Source of the DNA: Actinomycetota bacterium
GTDB taxonomy: Bacteria; Actinomycetota; CADDZG01; JAHWKV01; JAOPZY01
Assembly: GCA_035765775.1 (NCBI GenBank)
Contig: DASTWV010000004.1
Location: 1-64,000 of the forward strand
DNA: 64,000 bases
Direction: 5' to 3'
Shown: positions 24,759 through 34,697 of the stretch, one piece after another
How positions within the stretch are numbered: position 1 is the stretch's first letter
Layout of the letters: every line of letters starts with the position of its first letter
The notes under the pieces: generated by a model
Database searches by the model: none
Seen by the model: the letters and a program-made list of their open reading frames with translations, nothing else
Told to the model about the DNA's origin: nothing
Made by a program: the position numbers and the translations under genes

Positions 24759-25811
24759 TCAGCCCAGCAGCGGCAGCACCAATCCGCAGGCCGGCGCCTG
24801 GGCGTGCGCCGGGTCGAGGGCGTTGAGCACGTCCTGGGCCGCCACCGGGTCGGCGGCGAGGGCGATGTGGTCGGCCAGGTCGAGGGGGCACTGGTCCTGC
24901 ACCACGATGTTGGTCACGTTCGGCCCGGTGAGCAGCCCGCTGGTGTACGGGGTCACTGCCTCATCCAGCCTCGTCACGATGTCGGTGAACGCCACGCCCG
25001 GCACCGCCGGGGCATCGGCGTCGAGCGCCCCCAGGAAGGCCGAGCCGGGCAGGAATTGCTGGCACGAGCCGCAGAACTGGCCCACCGCCCCCGCGGCGCC
25101 CGGGAAGGCCCCGGCCATCAACTGCGCCAGCGTGCCGATGCCGCTCAACGTCGTGCCGTGGAACACCGGCGCCAGCCCCACGTAGCGGGCCACCTTTGCC
25201 GCCCCGCCCAGGGCCTTCACGTAGTAGTACGGCATCGTGGCCCCCTCGGAGTGGCCGACGATGTCCACTTTCTGGGCGCCGGTGGCCGCCAGCACCCGGT
25301 CGATGAACCCGGCCAGCACCTGGGCGCTGGCATCCATGGGCTGCAGGCCGCCGATCTGGTCGATCCCGAGGCCGGGATCGGCGCCGTAGGTGAGCGCGAA
25401 GACGCAGTAGCCGTTGTCCGCCAGGAGGGGCGAGATCGTCTGCCAGTTCTCGGTCATGTTGGCCAGCAGGCCGTGGACCAGGACCACCGGATCGGGGTGC
25501 TCGGCGGTCGGGACGCACGACCAGTCGTTGGCCCCGGGCGGCGCCGCACCCGGCTGGGTGAGCTCGGCACGGAACCCGGCGGCAAGGCTGTAGACGACCG
25601 GGAAGCTGGGCGCAGCTGCCCGGGCCGACCCACCCGAGCCGGCCTGCGGCACCAGCACCGCCACCACGGCGACCACCAGCAGGAGCGCCACGAGGCCCAC
25701 CTGCAGGCGGCCGGGCGAGCTCGCCAACCTGCGGGTCAGCCGCGGGACCGTCCACCGGGTGGGGCGGCCCGACTCCGGGTCCGGGCTCCAGGGGAATGGT
25801 TCCTTGCGCAT
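24759..25811 (-). CDS. Exported lipase/esterase, alpha/beta hydrolase (class 2 lipase-like)
   Basis: A 350-residue protein with one N-terminal membrane or signal helix (VGLVALLLVVAVVAVLVP) and an extracytoplasmic alpha/beta-hydrolase domain. The oxyanion region is DPVVLVHGLLANMTENW and the nucleophile elbow is VGHSEGATMP (GxSxG). An Asp and the late histidine in LADHIAL are candidates for the rest of the triad. The layout matches actinobacterial EstA/LipA-like lipases. GGAGGAG precedes the ATG. A CATGAC-tttat-GTCATG palindrome upstream (25854-25870) may be an operator. Confidence 0.8.
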   Translation of the reverse strand: MRKEPFPWSPDPESGRPTRWTVPRLTRRLASSPGRLQVGLVALLLVVAVVAVLVPQAGSGGSARAAAPSFPVVYSLAAGFRAELTQPGAAPPGANDWSCVPTAEHPDPVVLVHGLLANMTENWQTISPLLADNGYCVFALTYGADPGLGIDQIGGLQPMDASAQVLAGFIDRVLAATGAQKVDIVGHSEGATMPYYYVKALGGAAKVARYVGLAPVFHGTTLSGIGTLAQLMAGAFPGAAGAVGQFCGSCQQFLPGSAFLGALDADAPAVPGVAFTDIVTRLDEAVTPYTSGLLTGPNVTNIVVQDQCPLDLADHIALAADPVAAQDVLNALDPAHAQAPACGLVLPLLG

Positions 25812-25853
25812 ACCCGACTCCTCCCTGGCTGATGTCTACACAAGGGAACGAGA

Positions 25854-25870
25854 CATGACTTTATGTCATG
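25854..25870. promoter_or_regulatory. Palindrome upstream of the lipase gene
   Basis: CATGAC (25854-25859) and GTCATG (25865-25870) flank TTTAT. It lies 43 bp before the lipase start and 56 bp after the stop of the glycosyltransferase gene. It could be an operator or a weak hairpin. Confidence 0.35.
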
Positions 25871-25925
25871 GAGAGTCAGAACGCCAGTCGATGAGGCCAA
25901 ACCCGTGGCCAGCCGCGCACGGCCG

Positions 25926-27260
25926 TCACACCGACGCCAACGCCTCCCGGCCCGCCTCGGCCGAACCCCGCCGCCCGGCGCCCGCCGAACCCCGCGAGGC
26001 CCGGGCCCGGCTCCACAGGTAGAGCGCCACCACCCCCAGCAGCAGCAGGCCGAACTCCACGTAGGTGTTGCCCACCAGCAGCTGCCAGCCATGCCAGTGG
26101 TATTCCCGGCCCTCGGAGTACGGCACCCGCCAGATCAACTTGACCGGCACCCAGGCGAACACGCCCAGCACCACCGCCACCACCCCGAGCGCGGCCAGCG
26201 CCCGGTGGGGCCGGATCACCGCCACCTCGAGTGCCGCCACCAGGCCGACGGGCACCCACACCCAGTGATGTGACCACGAGATCGGCGAGACGAGCAGTCC
26301 GGTCAAGGCCACGACCACCACCGCCAGCAGCTCATCGCCCTGCCGGTGCGCCCAGACCGCCAGGGCCAGCCCGCCGGCGCCCACGGCCAGGAACAAGACG
26401 ATCCACCAGGGCACCGCCGGGCTCACCCCACCCAGGAGGCGGACCAGCGCGCCGTTCAACGACTGGTTGGACACGTACGCCACGCCGCCGACCCGGGACG
26501 AGTCGATGAACAGCCGGCCGAACCAGTAGTGCGCCGACGCCCCGGGGAACGCCACGAAGCCCAGCACCACCCCGCCCACGACGACACCCACAGCCCGCCC
26601 CGCGGCCCGCCAACGGCCGGTCAGGAGCAGGTAGACGATGAAGATGGCCGGGACCAGCTTGATCGCCGCCGCGATCCCCACCCCGACGCCCTTCCACCGG
26701 CTGGAGTCCGCCCGGGCGAGGTCGAGCACCACCAGGGCCACCAGCAGCAGGTTGATCTGGCCGAAGCGCAGGTTCTGCACGATGGGCTCCAGCCACAGGG
26801 CGAGGCCGGCGACGCCCAGCGTCAGGCCCACCCGGCGCTGATCCCGGGCCAGGCCCGCCATCCCCCAGGCTGCCCACACGATGGCCAGCAGGGCGAGGAG
26901 GCTGGCGACCGTGACCAGCACCCGCAGGACGGAGATGCTGAGCACGGAGGCCGCTGCGGAGAGCAGCAGCGCGAACGGCGTGTAGGTGTACGACAGGCCG
27001 TGGTAGGTGGGCGTGTAGGCGTCGTGCCCGTGCCGGGCAACGACCCCGGCCCAGCGGTAGATCTGCAGGTCCAGCATGCTCCAGGACTGGTGCGGGGTAG
27101 CCCGGGTGGCGATGAGCCAGGCCGCCAGCCCCAGGGTGAACACCGCGGCGCCGACGCTCAGGATGTGCTGGTCGAGGTCACCGAGACCGGTGTGCCCCAG
27201 CCGCTCCCGCGACCGACCAGCGGTCGCCGTCACCGGGGGCCCCGACGTGCGTGTCGCCAT
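25926..27260 (-). CDS. GT87-family membrane glycosyltransferase (mannosyltransferase-like)
   Basis: A 444-residue polytopic protein with about ten hydrophobic helices. The early extracytoplasmic loop carries an acidic residue in SMLDLQIYRWAGVVARHGHD, and YTPTYHGLSYTYTPFALLLS follows. These features match DUF2029/GT87 enzymes, which use polyprenol-phosphate mannose (for example PimE of mycobacteria) to build surface glycolipids or glycans. The acceptor is unknown. ATG 27260 is used; a longer open frame continuing into the aminotransferase gene is a shadow. Polyprenyl phosphate for its donor would come from the uppS pathway encoded further on. Confidence 0.8.
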   Translation of the reverse strand: MATRTSGPPVTATAGRSRERLGHTGLGDLDQHILSVGAAVFTLGLAAWLIATRATPHQSWSMLDLQIYRWAGVVARHGHDAYTPTYHGLSYTYTPFALLLSAAASVLSISVLRVLVTVASLLALLAIVWAAWGMAGLARDQRRVGLTLGVAGLALWLEPIVQNLRFGQINLLLVALVVLDLARADSSRWKGVGVGIAAAIKLVPAIFIVYLLLTGRWRAAGRAVGVVVGGVVLGFVAFPGASAHYWFGRLFIDSSRVGGVAYVSNQSLNGALVRLLGGVSPAVPWWIVLFLAVGAGGLALAVWAHRQGDELLAVVVVALTGLLVSPISWSHHWVWVPVGLVAALEVAVIRPHRALAALGVVAVVLGVFAWVPVKLIWRVPYSEGREYHWHGWQLLVGNTYVEFGLLLLGVVALYLWSRARASRGSAGAGRRGSAEAGREALASV

Positions 27261-27334
27261 AACAGAACGAATGTCGGCTTGTCCGGCCCGGGAACTAAAT
27301 AGCGCACGGGGGCTCCCCCGACTCCCGCCGCGGG

Positions 27335-28513
27335 CTAGTCCGCGCCCTGGTCCAGCGCCCGCTTGATGCCCCGGGCGGCCTGGCGGATCCGGTGCTCGTT
27401 CTCCACCAGGGCGAAGCGGACATGGCCGTCTCCTGCCCCGCCGAATCCGATGCCCGGGGCGACCGCCACCTTGGCCTCGGCCAGCAGGTGCTTGGCGAAC
27501 TCCAACGACCCCATCGCCCGGAAGGGCTCCGGAATGGGGGCCCAGGCGAACATGGTGGCGGGCGGCACCGGGATGTCCCACCCCGCCCGCTCCAGGGCCG
27601 ACACCAAGGCGTCCCGGCGGGCGCGGTACGTCTCCCGGATCTCCTTGGGGGCGGTCATGCACTCGTTGAGGGCGATGATGCCGGCGATCTGGATGGGCTG
27701 GAAGACCCCGTAGTCCAGGTAGGACTTCAGCTTGCCCAGGGCAGCGACGATCTCCGGGTTGCCGCACAGGAACGCCAGCCGCCAGCCCGGCATCGAGTAG
27801 GACTTCGACATCGAGAACAGCTCGACGCCGACATCGATGGCGCCCGGCACCTGCAGCATCGAGGGGGCCCGCTCGCCGTCGAAGACCAGATCGGCGTACG
27901 CCATGTCGTGGACCAGGATGATCCCCCGCGCCTTGGCGAAGGCAACCAGACGCTCGAAGAACGCCAGGTCGACCACCGCGGTGGTGGGGTTGTGGGGGAA
28001 GGACACGATGATCACCCGGGGGGGCGGCGCCATGTCCTCGACCGCGGTGGTGAGGTCGGCGAAGAAGTCGGCGCCCAGCGAGAGCGGCACCCGGCGCACG
28101 TTCGCCCCGGCGAGCACCGGGGCGTAGGTGTGGATCGGGTAGGTGGGATCGGGCACCAGGCACGAGTCGCCCGGCTCCAGCAGGATCCACATCAGGTGGC
28201 TGAGGCCCTCCTTGGCACCGATGGTGGCCAGCGCCTGGGTGTCGGGGTCCAGGGTCACCCCGTAGTTGCGCTCGTACCAGTCGGTGATCGCCAGGCGCAG
28301 CTTGGGCAGGCCCCGGGACGTCGAGTACCGATGGTTGCGCGGGTTGCGGGCCGCCTCGACCAGCTTCTCGACGATGGGCTCGGGTGTGGCGAGGTCCGGG
28401 TTGCCCATGCCGAGGTCGATGACGTCCTCCCCCGCGCGCCGGGCCGCCGCCTTGAGATCGTTGACCACGGCGAACACGTAGGGCGGGAAGCGGCCGATCC
28501 GCCGGAACTCCAT
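27335..28513 (-). CDS. Class I/II aminotransferase, AlaC-like
   Basis: A 392-residue PLP aminotransferase with [19 protein letters not shown], substrate and phosphate-group motifs, [10 protein letters not shown], and the Schiff-base lysine in [16 protein letters not shown]. It closely follows the pattern of AlaC-type glutamate-pyruvate transaminases, often misnamed LL-diaminopimelate aminotransferase. It probably makes alanine from pyruvate. Full length and intact. Nothing in the neighbouring genes narrows the substrate. Confidence 0.85.
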   Translation of the reverse strand: MEFRRIGRFPPYVFAVVNDLKAAARRAGEDVIDLGMGNPDLATPEPIVEKLVEAARNPRNHRYSTSRGLPKLRLAITDWYERNYGVTLDPDTQALATIGAKEGLSHLMWILLEPGDSCLVPDPTYPIHTYAPVLAGANVRRVPLSLGADFFADLTTAVEDMAPPPRVIIVSFPHNPTTAVVDLAFFERLVAFAKARGIILVHDMAYADLVFDGERAPSMLQVPGAIDVGVELFSMSKSYSMPGWRLAFLCGNPEIVAALGKLKSYLDYGVFQPIQIAGIIALNECMTAPKEIRETYRARRDALVSALERAGWDIPVPPATMFAWAPIPEPFRAMGSLEFAKHLLAEAKVAVAPGIGFGGAGDGHVRFALVENEHRIRQAARGIKRALDQGAD

Positions 28514-28648
28514 GGCGCCCCAGTGTATTGGCGAGACAGGCTCCGGACTGGCCGGGGTCCTCGCCGGGCGCGCCCTACCACGACGTCAGGCCCAGGAACG
28601 GACGATTACGGCCTTTACAACTAGGCGTGGATACGCCATCCTTCCGGC

Positions 28649-29722
28649 ATGCGGCGCCCTCGGTTCCTGCTGCCAGCCCTCCTGGCGCTCATCCTGCTCG
28701 TCGGCGTGACCCCCGCCTGGGCGGACGGCGGCCAACCGGGCGGGGGCCTGCTGGGCCTCCCGACCTCCATCCCGCTCGGCCCGCTCCAGCTGCCCTTGCT
28801 GCCGCCGATCCAACTGCCGAACATCCAGCTGCCCGCCATCCCCGGCCTGACCGCGCCAGGCAGCGCGGCCGCCGGACCGCTGGCGCCCGACGGGCTGGCC
28901 GCCTACCGCGGGCTGGGGGCCTGGATCTCGCTCTACGGCTACGGCAACCCCGGCGACCCCGCCCCCGACGCCATCGTCAGCCAGATGGCGAGCCGGGGGG
29001 TGCAGACGATCTTCGTCCAGACCGCCCGGTGGACTTCGGGCGGCGACCTCGACTTCCCGGGCGCCCTCGGTGCCCTGATCGACGATGCCCACGCCCAGGG
29101 CATGAAGGTGGTGGGGTGGTACCTGCCCGGCTTCGCGAACGTCACGACCGACATCCGCCGCAGCGCGGCGGTGCTCACCTACGTCTCGCCCGGGGGCGGC
29201 CGCTTCGATGGCTTCGCCGCCGATATCGAGGACCACGGCGCCACCGGCTCGCTGCAGCAGTTCAACGCCGGCATCACCGCCTATGCCCAGGGCCTGCGGG
29301 CGGCGGTCCCGGCCGGCACCACGCTCGGCGCCATCGTGCCTGACGCCCGCAACGACAAGCGCGCCCCGGCGCACTGGGCAGGCTTCCCCTGGCCGCAGAT
29401 CGGGGCCGACTTCGACGTTGTCGAGCCGATGGCCTACTGGACGGTCACCAAGGCGAACGCCACCTGCCAGAAGGTGTCGATGGACGTCACCGCCTACATG
29501 GACGATGTCATCGCCACCACCGAGTCCCTGATGGGAGTTACCCGGCCCATGGCCCCGATGGGCGGGATCTCCAACTGCGTGACGCAGCCCGAAGTCACCC
29601 AGTACGTCGCCGCCCTGCAGGCGCACGGCGCCATCGGCGGCGGCCTGTACGACTTCTGGTCCCTGCAGGCCCGCCCCGATGCCGGGACGCTCTGGTCGGA
29701 CCTCGCCGGCCTCAGGGGCTAG
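28649..29722 (+). CDS. Secreted TIM-barrel protein, putative glycoside hydrolase
   Basis: A 357-residue protein with a signal peptide (RPRFLLPALLALILLVGVTP, then AWA). A Leu/Pro-rich linker of short LP-x-I-QLP repeats follows, then a barrel-like domain. Segments such as QTIFVQTARWTSGGDLDFPG, MKVVGWYLPGF, FDGFAADIED and FDVVEPMAYW look like the beta-strand ends of a DUF4015/GH-type barrel, with Asp and Glu residues placed as possible catalytic acids. The substrate is unknown. It precedes the MoxR/vWA gene series by 117 bp and may be separate. Confidence 0.6.
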   Translation: MRRPRFLLPALLALILLVGVTPAWADGGQPGGGLLGLPTSIPLGPLQLPLLPPIQLPNIQLPAIPGLTAPGSAAAGPLAPDGLAAYRGLGAWISLYGYGNPGDPAPDAIVSQMASRGVQTIFVQTARWTSGGDLDFPGALGALIDDAHAQGMKVVGWYLPGFANVTTDIRRSAAVLTYVSPGGGRFDGFAADIEDHGATGSLQQFNAGITAYAQGLRAAVPAGTTLGAIVPDARNDKRAPAHWAGFPWPQIGADFDVVEPMAYWTVTKANATCQKVSMDVTAYMDDVIATTESLMGVTRPMAPMGGISNCVTQPEVTQYVAALQAHGAIGGGLYDFWSLQARPDAGTLWSDLAGLRG

Positions 29723-29839
29723 CGGATCCCGCCACAGTTTCCCGGAGCACAGGCAACTTTCTCAGGCCTCCCATCGTCTAAAACAGCATCCACACTTTGC
29801 GTTCTCTGTGTAGGATGTTGGTTGCGAGCTAGGTGAGGG

Positions 29840-32512
29840 ATGGGCACAGTCAACGCACAACCAGCCGTCAGGCCGCATCGCACCGCCCGGAGGGCCTTGG
29901 GGGTGGGGCTGGCCGGCGCCGCCTTTCTCCTTGCGCTCGCGGCCCCCACGGGGGCCGCGCGGGCCGCGGCCAGGCCGTCCCCGGTCACCCTCCAGGTCAC
30001 CGCCGGCTACAACGGCATGACGTCGGGCAACGGCTGGATTCCCGTGAACGTGAGCGTCACCAACAGCGGGCCCGACCTGAAGGGCACCCTGGTGCTCACC
30101 CAGGGCACCAGTTCGAGTACCAGCTACGGCGGCGGGGGCGGCGTGATCACCCTGCCCAACCGGGGCGTGAGCATTGCCCCGATCATCGGCAAGCTGGGGA
30201 TCCCGGTGCCGGTGTCCTCCCCGGGCGGGGGCCCCCTGCAGCAGCGCCAGTCGATCGTGCTCCCCGCGGGCACGACCAAGCACTTCCAGGCCGACATGCC
30301 CGCCGGGATGACCGCGATCCAGGCCCAGGTGCTCGGTCCCACGGGCAAGACCGTCGCCACCGCCCAGACGACGCTGACCACCAACTACGGCTCGGCCGTG
30401 GCGGTGGTGTCCGATTCCGGGAGCGCGCTGGGCCAGTTCGCCGCCACGTCCGCCTCCGGTTCGTTTCCCGGTCCCGGCATCCAGCTCCAGGTGATCCACC
30501 TGACCCCCGCCACCCTGCCGGACTCGACCCAGGTGCTGGCCAGCTTCCCGCTCATCGCCATCGACAACGCCACCACCTCGTCGCTCACAGCACCCCAGAA
30601 GGCGGCCCTCGAGGCCTACGTCCAGCAGGGGGGCAGCCTGCTGGTCACCGGCGGCGACGCCTGGCAGAAGACCGCCGCCGGGCTCCCGGCGAACCTCGTG
30701 GCGCTGGCCCCGACCGGGACGCAGCCTCGGTCCGGGCTGCCTTCGCTGGCGGCCAGCCTCGGGGCGAACCCGCTCACCTCGACCACGCCGGTCGACGTCG
30801 CCGTCGGCCAGCGCACGGCGGGCAGCATCGCCGACCTGAGCGACGGCACCACACCGATCCTGCTCCAGGTCCCGCTGGGCGCCGGCCAGCTCTTCTATGC
30901 CACCCCCGACCTCGCCGCCGACCCCATCGCCTCCTGGTCGGGCACCCCGGCTCTGCTCCGCCAGATCCTGAGCCGGGCGTCCTCCGCCGAATCCCTGAGC
31001 GGGCTGGGCTTCGCCGCCGCGCCCGGGGGCAGCATCCAGCAGCAGGGTCCCCCGCTGTACAGCGCCCTGGCGAACATCCCGTCGCTCGACCTGCCCTCGC
31101 CGGCGCTGATCGCCGTGCTGCTGGTGGTCTTCGTCCTGCTGGTCGGCCCGGTGAACTACGTGGTCCTCCACCGGGTGCACCGGCCGGACGCCGCGTGGGT
31201 GACCATCCCCCTGATCGTGGTGTTCTCGGGCGGCTCGATCTACGCCTTCGGCCTGGCCACCCGGGGGACCAACGTGCTGGCCGACCGGATCCGGGAGGTG
31301 TACCTGCAGCCGGGGGCGGCCTCCGGCTCCGCCCCGGCCCTGGCGTACGTCAACTCGGCCACCGGGGTGTTCTCCCCGCACACCGGGAACCACCTGGTCA
31401 ACGCCAGCACCGGGCAGATCGCCGACCCGTCGTCCGGCTCGCCGATCACCACCGTGGGCGATTTCTCCTTCATCAACCAGAACAACCTGCAGAGCCAGTC
31501 CCTCAGCATCGACGCCGGCCCCCCCGCCGCCGTGCGCCTCAACTGGCCGGTGGCCGATTCCATCCAGTCGTTCGGGCAGTCCTACAACGAGTTGGTGTCC
31601 GGGGGCCTGGCGCAGCACATCACCGTCACCAACGGGCGCCTGACCGGTACCGTGACGAACCACCTCCCGGTGACCATCAGCGATGCGGTGGTCATGTCGG
31701 GCGACGCCTTTCACACGTTCGGCGCCATCAGGCCCGGCCAGAGCGTCAGCATCAACCTGCCGCTGCCCTACCAGGCGGTGGTCACCGGCAGCGCCAACAG
31801 CCTGCCCGACCAGATCTACCTGCACGCACCCGCATCCTGCGCGTCGCAGTTCGGCTGCTCCGGGCCGGGGACCAATGCCGGCACCCGGCCCTCGGTGCAG
31901 CAGCGGGAGGCGCAACGCCGGGACCAGGTGCTGGGCGGGATCCTGGAGCAGAATTCCATCAACGTGCCCCAACCCCTCTTCGTCGCCTGGGCAACCACCC
32001 CTGAAGGCCGCGCCGGACCGGTGCTGGTGGACGGCAAGCAGGCCCAGCTCAACGAGCTCGACGCCTTCGTCCTGCCGCTCCAGCCCCAGATCTCCGGGGC
32101 CACCCTGCTCGCCGGTGTGATCCCGGCCACCGCGGTGGACAACAACAGCCCGATCCCCGGCATCATCGGCAACCTGAGGGGCGGCCTCTTCCTGCCCGGC
32201 GGGACCGTGACCGAGCAGTTCGCCCTGCCCGGGCCCAACTGGTCCTCGCTCTCGCTCACCATGGGGGCGGTCGCTTCGGCCCTGCCGGGGCTCGTCATGC
32301 CCCCGGGCTCCGGCACGTCGGCGGTATCGGTCTTCAACCGGTCCACCGGCACGTGGGACCCGATCGCGATCAGCCAGGGCCAGACCGTCGCCCTGCCGGT
32401 GGCCAACCACGTGTCGCCCGACGGCTTGGTGCTGGTGAAGCTCACCTCCAGCCCAAACGGCATGACCTTCGCCACCGACCTCGAGATCAGCGGCCAGATG
32501 GCGGCGTCATGA
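29840..32512 (+). CDS. Large exported membrane protein of the MoxR/vWA locus
   Basis: An 890-residue protein: signal peptide (residues 1-45), an extracytoplasmic beta-rich region, a glutamine-amidotransferase-like segment (APQKAALEAYVQQGGSLLVT), two membrane helices (about 417-440 and 452-475) and a second large beta-rich C-terminal region. Such proteins accompany ABC-2 exporters and MoxR/vWA genes, much as GldG-like proteins do; the role is inferred from context only. The first gene of the run that continues to 43034; its stop overlaps the ABC ATPase start as ATGA. Confidence 0.6.
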   Translation: MGTVNAQPAVRPHRTARRALGVGLAGAAFLLALAAPTGAARAAARPSPVTLQVTAGYNGMTSGNGWIPVNVSVTNSGPDLKGTLVLTQGTSSSTSYGGGGGVITLPNRGVSIAPIIGKLGIPVPVSSPGGGPLQQRQSIVLPAGTTKHFQADMPAGMTAIQAQVLGPTGKTVATAQTTLTTNYGSAVAVVSDSGSALGQFAATSASGSFPGPGIQLQVIHLTPATLPDSTQVLASFPLIAIDNATTSSLTAPQKAALEAYVQQGGSLLVTGGDAWQKTAAGLPANLVALAPTGTQPRSGLPSLAASLGANPLTSTTPVDVAVGQRTAGSIADLSDGTTPILLQVPLGAGQLFYATPDLAADPIASWSGTPALLRQILSRASSAESLSGLGFAAAPGGSIQQQGPPLYSALANIPSLDLPSPALIAVLLVVFVLLVGPVNYVVLHRVHRPDAAWVTIPLIVVFSGGSIYAFGLATRGTNVLADRIREVYLQPGAASGSAPALAYVNSATGVFSPHTGNHLVNASTGQIADPSSGSPITTVGDFSFINQNNLQSQSLSIDAGPPAAVRLNWPVADSIQSFGQSYNELVSGGLAQHITVTNGRLTGTVTNHLPVTISDAVVMSGDAFHTFGAIRPGQSVSINLPLPYQAVVTGSANSLPDQIYLHAPASCASQFGCSGPGTNAGTRPSVQQREAQRRDQVLGGILEQNSINVPQPLFVAWATTPEGRAGPVLVDGKQAQLNELDAFVLPLQPQISGATLLAGVIPATAVDNNSPIPGIIGNLRGGLFLPGGTVTEQFALPGPNWSSLSLTMGAVASALPGLVMPPGSGTSAVSVFNRSTGTWDPIAISQGQTVALPVANHVSPDGLVLVKLTSSPNGMTFATDLEISGQMAAS

Positions 32513-33537
32513 GTGCGCCCGCAGTGGCGGTCGAGGGCCTGACCAAGCGGTACGCCAACTTCACCGCCCTGGACGGCGTGAGCTTCGAGGTGCCCTACGG
32601 CGAGACCTTCGGCTTCGTCGGCCCCAACGGGGCGGGCAAGACCACCACGCTGCGTATCCTGGCCACGCTGCTCTCCCCATCCTCAGGGCGGGCATTCGTC
32701 GGCGGCGTCGAGGTGGGTGGCGATCCTTACGCTGTCCGGGACCGCATGGGCTACATGCCGGACTTCTTCGGCGTGTACGACCGCCTGACCGCCGGCGAGT
32801 ACCTGGCGTTCTACGCCCGCTGCTACAACGTGGCCTCCCGTCGGGTGGGCCGGGTGGTGACCGACCTCCTCGAGCTGGTCCGCCTGGACGACCGGCGGGA
32901 CTCGGCGGTCGACTCGCTCTCCCGGGGCATGAAGCAGCGCCTGTGCCTGGCCCGGGCCCTGGTCCACGACCCGGCTGTCCTCCTGCTCGACGAGCCCGCC
33001 TCCGGGCTCGATCCCCTGGCCCGCATCGAGCTGCGCGAGCTGCTCAAAGAACTGCGCGAGATGGGCAAGACGATCCTGATCTCCAGCCACATCCTCCCGG
33101 AGCTCACCGAGGTGTGCACCTCGTTTGGCATCATCCAGGGCGGCAAGATGCTGGCGGCCGGCCCCCCGGAGACGCTGCGCTCGGCAGCGGGCGCCCGGCG
33201 GGTGAAGGTGCGGGCGGCGGGCGACCCGGCCGAGACCGCCCGCATCGCCCGGGAGATCCCGGGGGTGCAGGAGGTGACGGTGGAGGGGGCGACGGTGGTG
33301 ATCAGCCGGGACGGCACCGGATCGACCGGCATCGAGGACCAGGCCATCCTGCAGGCCCTGGTCACCGCCGGGGTGGCAGTGCAGGCCTTCGTGCCGGTCG
33401 AGGAGGATTTGGAGACCGCCTTCCTCCGGGTGATGGGCGACGGCAACGGCGCCCCGCAGGGACTGGCCTCAGAGCCGGCGCCTGCGGCGCCTGCCGGGGA
33501 GGCACCCGTCGCGCCGGACGAGGAGGTGCCGACGTGA
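32509..33537 (+). CDS. ABC transporter ATP-binding protein (ABC-2/drug-export type)
   Basis: A 342-residue ATPase with Walker A GPNGAGKTTTL, signature LSRGMKQRLCLARAL, Walker B VLLLDEPASGLDP and switch ISSHILPEL. The C-terminal 100 residues are the regulatory domain common to exporter ATPases of the NatA/CcmA type, plus a Pro/Ala-rich tail. It should energise the permease encoded next. The start overlaps the preceding stop, and the stop overlaps the permease GTG as GTGA. Confidence 0.9.
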   Translation: MSAPAVAVEGLTKRYANFTALDGVSFEVPYGETFGFVGPNGAGKTTTLRILATLLSPSSGRAFVGGVEVGGDPYAVRDRMGYMPDFFGVYDRLTAGEYLAFYARCYNVASRRVGRVVTDLLELVRLDDRRDSAVDSLSRGMKQRLCLARALVHDPAVLLLDEPASGLDPLARIELRELLKELREMGKTILISSHILPELTEVCTSFGIIQGGKMLAAGPPETLRSAAGARRVKVRAAGDPAETARIAREIPGVQEVTVEGATVVISRDGTGSTGIEDQAILQALVTAGVAVQAFVPVEEDLETAFLRVMGDGNGAPQGLASEPAPAAPAGEAPVAPDEEVPT

Positions 33538-34697
33538 TCCGTCGTATCGGACGCGTCTTCTGGAACCCGATCGTTGAGAAGGAGCTGCGCTCGCGCATGC
33601 GCAGCGGCCGGGCCAGCCTGCTGATCTCGATCTACCTGGTGACCCTGGCCGCGGTGGGCTTCTTCACCTACGTCATCGTGGAGCGCCAGGCCTCCCGGGG
33701 GGTGAGCAACGGCCAGCTCAGCGTGAACGCCGGCATCACCATCTTCCGGGCCCTCACCGGCTGGGAGCTGGTGCTCATCTTCTTCATCGCTCCGGTGCTG
33801 ACCGCCACCGCCATCGCCGGGGAGCGCGAGCGCCAGACATTGGACCTGCTGCTCTGCACCCGCGTGCGGCCGTCGGCCATCGTCATGGGCAAGCTCATCG
33901 CGTCGCTGCTCTTCGCCCTGCTGCTGCTGGTGGCCTCGGTGCCGGTGTTCTCGATGGTCTTCCTGTTCGGCGGGGTCGAACTGTCCCAGGTAGTGGGCGT
34001 GGCGGCGACCCTGGGGGTGACCGCAGTGGTGATCGGCGCCATCGGCCTGGCGTGCTCGGTGTGCATCCGGCGGCCAACGGCAGCCACAGTGTCGGCCTAC
34101 GTCCTGTCCTTCCTCTACATCCTGGTGCCCCTGGCCACCTCGTTCATCTTCCCCACCACCTTCTTGTCCACATCGGCCCAGCAGTACGCCTCGATCGCCA
34201 ACCCGGGCTACACGCTGTACTCCACGTTGTTCGACGCCCCGGTCCACACCCTCGCCGGCCCCTCGCCCACCAAGACGCTCACCATCCCGGCAGCCGGACC
34301 CATCCCGGGCGGGATCGTCGTGTCGCCGCCCTCGCCGGCGCCCGTCTTCCCGGGCGGCTTCGCCACATCGGCGCCGTCGCTCAGCTGCACGGTCACCGCC
34401 AATGGGTCGACCTGCGTGGGCGCCTCGGGCTCGATCGGCCCTCTCACCAACCCATCGTCCCCGGCAACGACCAAGATCACGGTGAACGTGCCCACCCCCG
34501 AGACCGACAAGATCCAGGCCGGGCTCTTCCACGGCTGGCGGGCATGGCAGGCCTACGCCCTGATGAGCGCCCTGTTCGTGGCCCTGCTGGTGGTTCTCAG
34601 CGTGACCGTGCTGTCCCGCTCCTTGGCCCGCCTGCCCCGGCGCCGCCGGGCGAGACCGCCCGCGCCCGTCCCGGCGGTTGCCGGTGAGGCGCCATGA
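33534..34697 (+). CDS. ABC-2 type transporter permease
   Basis: A 387-residue membrane protein starting WNPIVEKELRSRMRSGRASL, a typical ABC-2 permease opening. Helices include LLISIYLVTLAAVGFFTYVI, LIASLLFALLLLVASVPVFS and AVVIGAIGLACSVCI, with the coupling segment TAIAGERERQTLDLLLCTRV. A large extracytoplasmic insert of about 110 residues (from about 34220 to 34500, Pro/Ser/Thr-rich) lies before the last helix, which is unusual. The substrate is unknown. GTG 33534 lies after AGGAGG. Confidence 0.85.
   Translation: MIRRIGRVFWNPIVEKELRSRMRSGRASLLISIYLVTLAAVGFFTYVIVERQASRGVSNGQLSVNAGITIFRALTGWELVLIFFIAPVLTATAIAGERERQTLDLLLCTRVRPSAIVMGKLIASLLFALLLLVASVPVFSMVFLFGGVELSQVVGVAATLGVTAVVIGAIGLACSVCIRRPTAATVSAYVLSFLYILVPLATSFIFPTTFLSTSAQQYASIANPGYTLYSTLFDAPVHTLAGPSPTKTLTIPAAGPIPGGIVVSPPSPAPVFPGGFATSAPSLSCTVTANGSTCVGASGSIGPLTNPSSPATTKITVNVPTPETDKIQAGLFHGWRAWQAYALMSALFVALLVVLSVTVLSRSLARLPRRRRARPPAPVPAVAGEAP

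Noticed and set aside
25926-28190. 754-codon minus-strand frame fusing the GT87 protein to upstream sequence
   Set aside because: The upstream part lies over the aminotransferase gene on the same strand in another frame; only the part from 27260 has membrane-protein character.
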